DNA of 45,175 bases from Anaerolineae bacterium (GTDB taxonomy: Bacteria; Chloroflexota; Anaerolineae; Aggregatilineales; Phototrophicaceae), in NCBI GenBank assembly GCA_021296065.1, contig JAGWBD010000008.1, positions 1-45,175 on the forward strand, given 5' to 3'. This document shows positions 40,840-45,175 of the stretch, piece by piece; position 1 is the stretch's first letter; each line of letters begins with the position of its first letter. The position numbers and the translations under genes are program-made. A model generated the notes under the pieces. That model worked only from the letters and a program-made list of their open reading frames with translations. It made no database searches and was not told the DNA's origin.

Positions 40840-41622
40840 ATGGAGCACAAACGGGAAGGCAGACGCCGCTGGCGTCGCCGCCAGGCACGCCGCGCCGCCG
40901 AGGCCTCCTGGTCGCAGGAGGACGGCACGCTGGTGGTGCGCGGCTTCGGCCGCATCTACAGCGCGCCGGACCTGGCGATCGTGGGGCTGCGGGTCGAGAC
41001 CGTCAACGCCAGCCTTGAGGACGCCCTCGGCGGCGCGGAAGAGATCATCAGCGCGCTCGTCGAGCGCCTCGACGCGCTGGGCGTCGCGCGCGAGGACATT
41101 CAGACCAGCAGCCTGAACTTCGAGACCAGTCACCCCGAAGACCGCCTCGGCAACGTGCGCACGGACATCACCGTCTTTGAGGTGACGCATCTGCTGACCC
41201 TGCTGCTGCGCGACGTCAGCGTGGTCGGGCAGGTGCTGGCCGGCAGCACCGCGGCCGGCGTCACCTCCATCGACCGCCTCTCCTGGCACGCCGCCGACAT
41301 TGGCGCGCTGAAGGCCCGGGCGCGCGAACTGGCAATGGCCGACGCCCGCGCCCACGCCGAGCAGTTGGCCGCAGAGATCGGCGTGAAACTCGGCGCCATC
41401 GTCGCGCTGGAGGAGGAGCCCTTCTTCCCCTGGGGCCGGCCCTGGATGCGCCCGCAGCGCGGCCGCCGTCACTTCGACGAGGACATGGACGACGAGTTGG
41501 GCGGGCCGCCCGAACCCCAGGTGGCCAGCGGAGCGCCGCCGGTCATCACGGTGCAGGGCGGGCAGCAGCGCGCCACCGTGCGCGTGATCGTCGAATGGGC
41601 GCTGGCAGAGGACGGGGAGTGA
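40840..41622 (+). CDS. SIMPL-domain protein, copy 2 (no export signal)
   Basis: 260 residues from ATG 40840, exactly behind GGAGGA. The same core is seen: 'LVVRGFGRIYSAPDLAIVGLRVET', 'LDALGVAREDIQTSSLNFE', 'ALKARARELAMADARAHAEQLA'. Instead of a signal peptide, it begins with an Arg-rich stretch (KREGRRRWRRRQARRAAEA), and an acidic/aromatic linker (about residues 200-235) precedes the last strand. A cytoplasmic or nucleic-acid-associated place is possible. It is 127 bp downstream of copy 1. Confidence 0.83.
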   Translation: MEHKREGRRRWRRRQARRAAEASWSQEDGTLVVRGFGRIYSAPDLAIVGLRVETVNASLEDALGGAEEIISALVERLDALGVAREDIQTSSLNFETSHPEDRLGNVRTDITVFEVTHLLTLLLRDVSVVGQVLAGSTAAGVTSIDRLSWHAADIGALKARARELAMADARAHAEQLAAEIGVKLGAIVALEEEPFFPWGRPWMRPQRGRRHFDEDMDDELGGPPEPQVASGAPPVITVQGGQQRATVRVIVEWALAEDGE

Positions 41623-41625
41623 CGC

Positions 41626-41683
41626 TCAGCTTTCCTGCTTGAGGGCCGCCAGAGTCTTCGCTTCCGGCCTGTCGCGATAGCAG
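41626..41683 (-). repeat. Displaced copy of the flavin oxidoreductase 3' end
   Basis: Read leftward this encodes a C-terminus close to [18 protein letters not shown] and a stop, against [18 protein letters not shown] in the intact gene that ends at 41703. About eight differences occur over roughly 57 bp. It is the tail of either a lost second gene or a partial duplication. Confidence 0.85.
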
Positions 41684-41702
41684 GTTCGCGCTGTGCCAGG
41701 CC

Positions 41703-43139
41703 TCAACCTTCTTGCTTGAGGGCCGCCAGAGTGTGCGCCTCCGGCCTGTCGCGATAAAAGTCGTCCAGTGGGTAGCAGCCCGAGACCAGATTGTTGCGCG
41801 GCGCGGTGGTGCAGTCGCTGAAGGTGCGGCAGAGCAGCTTGCGCTGCAGCGGCCGTCCGGCCAGGGTATCCGCCGGCAGTTCCGGGCAGGACAGCGCCAT
41901 GCGTCCCAGCCCCACGAAATCGACCATCTCCGCCTGCACCGCCGCCTGCGCCACCTGCGGCAGCCACTCCTGCAGATAGGAATAGCCGGAGCCGGTGAAC
42001 AACAGCCGCGGATGGGCGGCCTTGAGTTGCGCCGTCGCCTGAATCTGGCGCGCGACGCCCAGCAGCGGGTCCTCGGGCGGCAGGTAGCCATCCGAGGGCG
42101 GGAAGAGCGCCGGCCGCTGGATGTGCGGCACGTAGTAGGGGCTGCCGGCCGTGATGCAGACCATCTGAATCCCCAGTTCTGCCAGCAGCGAGAGAAAGCG
42201 ATGGGCCTCCTGCAGGCCGGCGTCATGCGTCGCGAAAGCGGGCGGCCAGGGGTCGTCGTCGGGCCAGTCGTCGGGGACGCCGACGCCGTCCGCGCCGGGC
42301 TTCCAGGGAATCATGTCGAAGGCGCTGAGGCGCACCGCGATGCCGAGGCCCGGTACCTCGCTGCGGATGCCCGCGACCACCTCGCACAGGAAGCGGGTGC
42401 GGTTTTCGAAGCTGCCGCCATAGCGACCGGGGCGACGGAAGGCGCTGAGAAACTCGTGGCCGAGGTAGCCGTGGCAGTGCTTGATATCGACCCAGGTGAA
42501 GCCGGCGCGCTGCGCGAGACGGGCGGCGGCCACGAAGTCCTCGATCAGGCGCGCGATGTCGTCGTCGCTGAAGAGCACGGCCTCGTCATCGGCTGCGATG
42601 CCGAACTTCGCGTCCAGCAAGGGGTGGCGGTAGAGTGTGCGCGGCTGCATCCCCTGACCGGGATCGGGGCGGCAGAAGCGGCCGGAGTGGGTCAGTTGCA
42701 GGCCGATGCAGAGATCGTCGGCGCCCCCGAAGCGCGCCAGGTGGGCCTCGATGAGCGCCTGGCGCAGGCCGGCGATGGCGGGCAGGGTCGCTTCGTTGAG
42801 CAGCAGCTGGTTGGGGTTGGCGCGGCCCTCGTGACGCACGGCGACGGCCTCCCCGCCCCAGATGAGTTTGGCGCCGCTGAGGCCGAAGCGCCGCCAGCGA
42901 CGGAGGGTCAGGTCCGTGGGCTGGCCGTCGAGCGCCCCGTCCCAGCCTTCCATGGGCAGGATGCACCAGCGGTTGCCGACGGGGCCGAGGTCGGTCTGCA
43001 GCGCCTGGGCCATGGGCGAGGCGGGCGCGGCCAGCAGCTCATCGGCGAGCGGCAGGTCGGCGCCGATGCGCGCCAGGTGCGCGCGGAACTGCTCGATGTT
43101 GCGCAGGCGCGCGACGCGGGTGATGCGCTCGACGGACAT
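41703..43139 (-). CDS. NADH:flavin oxidoreductase / Old Yellow Enzyme-like
   Basis: 478 residues from ATG 43139, seven bases after GAGG. It forms a FMN-binding TIM barrel: '[13 protein letters not shown]' at the first strand, '[15 protein letters not shown]' (flavin-binding Gln and substrate His), '[19 protein letters not shown]' and '[13 protein letters not shown]', as in 2,4-dienoyl-CoA reductase-type enzymes. Near the end, '[14 protein letters not shown]' with a later Cys may be a degenerate Fe-S motif. It likely reduces an activated alkene. Its tail is duplicated downstream at 41626-41683. Confidence 0.85.
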   Translation of the reverse strand: MSVERITRVARLRNIEQFRAHLARIGADLPLADELLAAPASPMAQALQTDLGPVGNRWCILPMEGWDGALDGQPTDLTLRRWRRFGLSGAKLIWGGEAVAVRHEGRANPNQLLLNEATLPAIAGLRQALIEAHLARFGGADDLCIGLQLTHSGRFCRPDPGQGMQPRTLYRHPLLDAKFGIAADDEAVLFSDDDIARLIEDFVAAARLAQRAGFTWVDIKHCHGYLGHEFLSAFRRPGRYGGSFENRTRFLCEVVAGIRSEVPGLGIAVRLSAFDMIPWKPGADGVGVPDDWPDDDPWPPAFATHDAGLQEAHRFLSLLAELGIQMVCITAGSPYYVPHIQRPALFPPSDGYLPPEDPLLGVARQIQATAQLKAAHPRLLFTGSGYSYLQEWLPQVAQAAVQAEMVDFVGLGRMALSCPELPADTLAGRPLQRKLLCRTFSDCTTAPRNNLVSGCYPLDDFYRDRPEAHTLAALKQEG

Positions 43140-43203
43140 GGTCTGGCCTCGACTGGGGGTAGATGGTTAAGTCGGTGGGAGTATAGCGCGTGGGGGTGTG
43201 GTG

Positions 43204-44295
43204 TTAAGGACTGGAACTTGGTTGTGAGCATTCATCAATGTTAGCCGCATGGTCACTATTGATTTCGGCCTGCAGCAATGAACAGATCTCACGTGTGCCC
43301 GCCGAGGATTCCGGTGGAGCGCAACTTACTCTTTCTGCACTTGCTGCATGACCAATATATGCCGATTGCGAACCGGTGGACAAAACGATGGACCGTTTTG
43401 TTCGCGGGTTGTAGATAAACAAACCATCAAACATTTCAGCCAACAAACATACGTTTTCTGACATCCCGTACTCGTCCACATCCATTCCCAAATAAACACC
43501 TTCGTTCTCCACTTCTAGAAATACATTTATTGGAATAGGTGAGCCACCTCCCCAACTCTTCGGGATATACAGGTACAGGTCAAATCCTAAACTCAAGATC
43601 AGCAAAGCAGCAGTAGCAAGTGAAAGGAAAATCGAATATGCGTTTACCCCAAGTCCGAAAGCTATTCCCATCCTACTCCCAACAAAAAGTGACACTATCC
43701 ACCACACAAGACTTAGTGATAGCAAGATGGAGGCAACGGTGGGAACAGTGTCGATGAACTTGTCTAGGTAGAATGAATCGATGAGATTGCTGTCATCAAG
43801 ATATGAGTCAATCCTGCTCCACAATACAGTGTTGAAAAGAAACAACAGAAACTTTGGCAAGCCGGACGCAAGACTCTCGGCAGCAGACTTAGGAGGATCT
43901 GCAGTGACTAGCACAATAGATCTCTTGAGCAAATTCGAAAGTCTTGTGAATGCTCTGTGCTTAAGTCTCTGGTCTATAAAATTAAAAATAATCAAGAGCA
44001 ACGACACAAATGTCTTTAGAAATGCAAGAGAGGCAAGGTTTGTCAAAACTGCCAAAGCAATAATTATCCACACGATTAGGCCAGCGCTGATGTACTCCGC
44101 TGGCAATATCGCAAAACTTACAAAGAAGTCGTACTTTAGAAGTAAAGAATTGACAACCAGAAAACCAGTTGCAGTGGCTAAGGCACCAGATGCCAGCACA
44201 ACACCAAGAACGCCTTGAATATTGTTCAATACGTTGACCATTGCGGAAAGAAAGTCTCGAGTGGTGTTCTCTTTCGTGGTGCTGTCATCATTCAT
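43204..44295 (-). CDS. Multi-pass membrane protein paired with a TIR gene
   Basis: 363 residues from ATG 44295; no ribosome site is visible. At least four to six hydrophobic segments cover residues 25-240 ('VLGVVLASGALATATGFLVV', 'GLIVWIIIALAVLTNLAS', 'ILLSLSLVWWIVSLFVG', 'AAALLILSLGFDLYLYI' among them). A C-terminal soluble part of 115 residues follows with no recognised motif. Codon usage is AT-rich compared with the genes before it. It starts 44 bp after the TIR gene's stop and probably shares its transcript. It may be the membrane-acting effector or sensor of a defence pair. Confidence 0.6.
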   Translation of the reverse strand: MNDDSTTKENTTRDFLSAMVNVLNNIQGVLGVVLASGALATATGFLVVNSLLLKYDFFVSFAILPAEYISAGLIVWIIIALAVLTNLASLAFLKTFVSLLLIIFNFIDQRLKHRAFTRLSNLLKRSIVLVTADPPKSAAESLASGLPKFLLFLFNTVLWSRIDSYLDDSNLIDSFYLDKFIDTVPTVASILLSLSLVWWIVSLFVGSRMGIAFGLGVNAYSIFLSLATAALLILSLGFDLYLYIPKSWGGGSPIPINVFLEVENEGVYLGMDVDEYGMSENVCLLAEMFDGLFIYNPRTKRSIVLSTGSQSAYIGHAASAERVSCAPPESSAGTREICSLLQAEINSDHAANIDECSQPSSSP

Positions 44296-44339
44296 GGGTT
44301 AGCACATTTCATTTGGATCGCTGACGCAGCAGTAATCAT

Positions 44340-45131
44340 CTACCTGCGAGTTGTGTGCGTCCTCGGGGACTGGAGCGTCGGGTAGCCGAGCGCGATGAGT
44401 ATTTCCGTAATGGCGTTTTCGTACGCTTTCGCGCTTTCTTTCTCAACCGTAATGTCGTTGAGTTCTTTGAACTGCTCAGGATAACCTGCGCATTTCCGTG
44501 TGAACTTGTTATGCAGCACGGGAATGATGTTGCTTTCGGTTTCTTCGGCCCACGCGATTTCCAATGGAATAGTGCCTGAATTCGGTGTATCAGGACCATA
44601 GACAATGATGAAGTGCTCGCAATGGCGCACTTCTTTCTCGATTCGCTTCAACCACTTGGCACCACCTTCAATCTGCTTGTCGATGAACACGCCAATAGTT
44701 GGATCGGCGAGTGTTAGCCGTGCTTCGATGAGTGAGGCGAAGGCACTGCTTTCCTTTTGCCTGTAGGAGATGAAAATCTTGGGCGGAATTGCAGGTTTTT
44801 CAAGAAGCATGAGGGCTTTTGGAGACAGAACAAAGGAAGAATCGATTAGATTTCCGTTCCGGCCAACTGAATTGGCATACATGAATGAGAGCATCAGATC
44901 CGCGCCAGGACGATTATCGCCCCACTTTTTAACAAAACTGTCACGGCTGGGTACGTCAAAAATCTTTGCAGGGGAAATGATTCTGTAGAAGGGATTGTTT
45001 CTTGAATTGACGAGATTAAGCTCGGTTCCCCACATTCCATGTGCGACACCCCACGCCAAGTCGTAGGCGAAGGCGTGGACGCGGTCGAGCGGGTCTTTTG
45101 GGGCAGACTGTTCGAGCGGGTTATCCATCAT
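44340..45131 (-). CDS. TIR-domain protein with unknown N-terminal domain
   Basis: 263 residues from ATG 45131 (a second ATG follows at 45128). Residues 1-115 ('HAFAYDLAWGVAHGMWGTEL', 'NPFYRIISPAKIFDVPS') match nothing I recognise. Residues 117-210 form a TIR domain: 'PKIFISYRQKESSAFASLIE', 'IGVFIDKQIEGGAKWLKRIE', 'CEHFIIVYGPDTPNSGTIPLEIAWAEE'. Glu191 is in the position of the catalytic Glu of NAD-cleaving TIR proteins. Such domains often act in bacterial immunity by NAD hydrolysis or signalling. The upstream promoter is outside the window. Confidence 0.78.
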   Translation of the reverse strand: MMDNPLEQSAPKDPLDRVHAFAYDLAWGVAHGMWGTELNLVNSRNNPFYRIISPAKIFDVPSRDSFVKKWGDNRPGADLMLSFMYANSVGRNGNLIDSSFVLSPKALMLLEKPAIPPKIFISYRQKESSAFASLIEARLTLADPTIGVFIDKQIEGGAKWLKRIEKEVRHCEHFIIVYGPDTPNSGTIPLEIAWAEETESNIIPVLHNKFTRKCAGYPEQFKELNDITVEKESAKAYENAITEILIALGYPTLQSPRTHTTRR

Positions 45132-45175
45132 TGAAGCGCGCCAAGAAATGCCTTGACACCCAGTACCATCTGGTC

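Overview
This is a GC-rich bacterial chromosome segment, most likely from the Chloroflexota (an Anaerolineae- or Caldilinea-like lineage). That placement is inferred from gene content: a SpoIIIAA-like R3H ATPase beside tmk, paired SIMPL proteins, many SH3b-type secreted proteins and GT-C membrane enzymes. No rRNA is present to settle it. Two stretches (about 24,300-25,600 and 43,200-45,175) are visibly more AT-rich, use different codons and look acquired.

Layout. Positions 1-3,650 hold the end of a sugar ABC importer (RbsC-type permease, periplasmic-type binding protein) followed by a GH32-like fructosidase. Then come tRNA-Lys, a GNAT-like protein, a SpoIIIAA-like/R3H ATPase whose only good start is ATC, and tmk. 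Facing them is rplJ-rplL with promoter, L10 leader RNA and attenuator. Positions 8,800-14,950 hold two paralogous SH3 exported proteins, a nitrilase, a 904-residue barrel/SH3/M23 fusion and a CPBP protease homologue. Positions 15,000-24,300 hold tRNA-Ser, an NHL/SMP-30-like propeller, an SDR, a small HExxH membrane protein, two tandem exonuclease III genes among shared GC-rich repeats, a MecA_N-type penicillin-binding lipoprotein, an orphan tail-tube-like protein with coaE, a VOC protein and a phospholipase D-like protein.

After the first AT-rich stretch come trpS, a trans-3-hydroxy-L-proline dehydratase-type gene, a leftward RidA-MOSC-DM13 cluster, a CgeB-like glycosyltransferase with a DtxR/MntR regulator, an M24-fold protein lacking metal ligands, three tandem GT-C-like membrane proteins, a LutA-like protein, two SIMPL proteins and an Old Yellow Enzyme homologue. 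The window ends with a TIR-domain gene and a membrane-protein gene, a candidate two-gene defence cassette.

The most unusual pattern is that three unrelated genes (rplL, the hydroxyproline dehydratase and the flavin oxidoreductase) are each followed by extra copies of their own 3' ends. At rplL the two copies are a perfect 53-bp repeat flanking a small repeat-rich insert, and the displaced tail still abuts the operon terminator. This resembles integration scars at gene 3' ends or remnants of tandem duplication.
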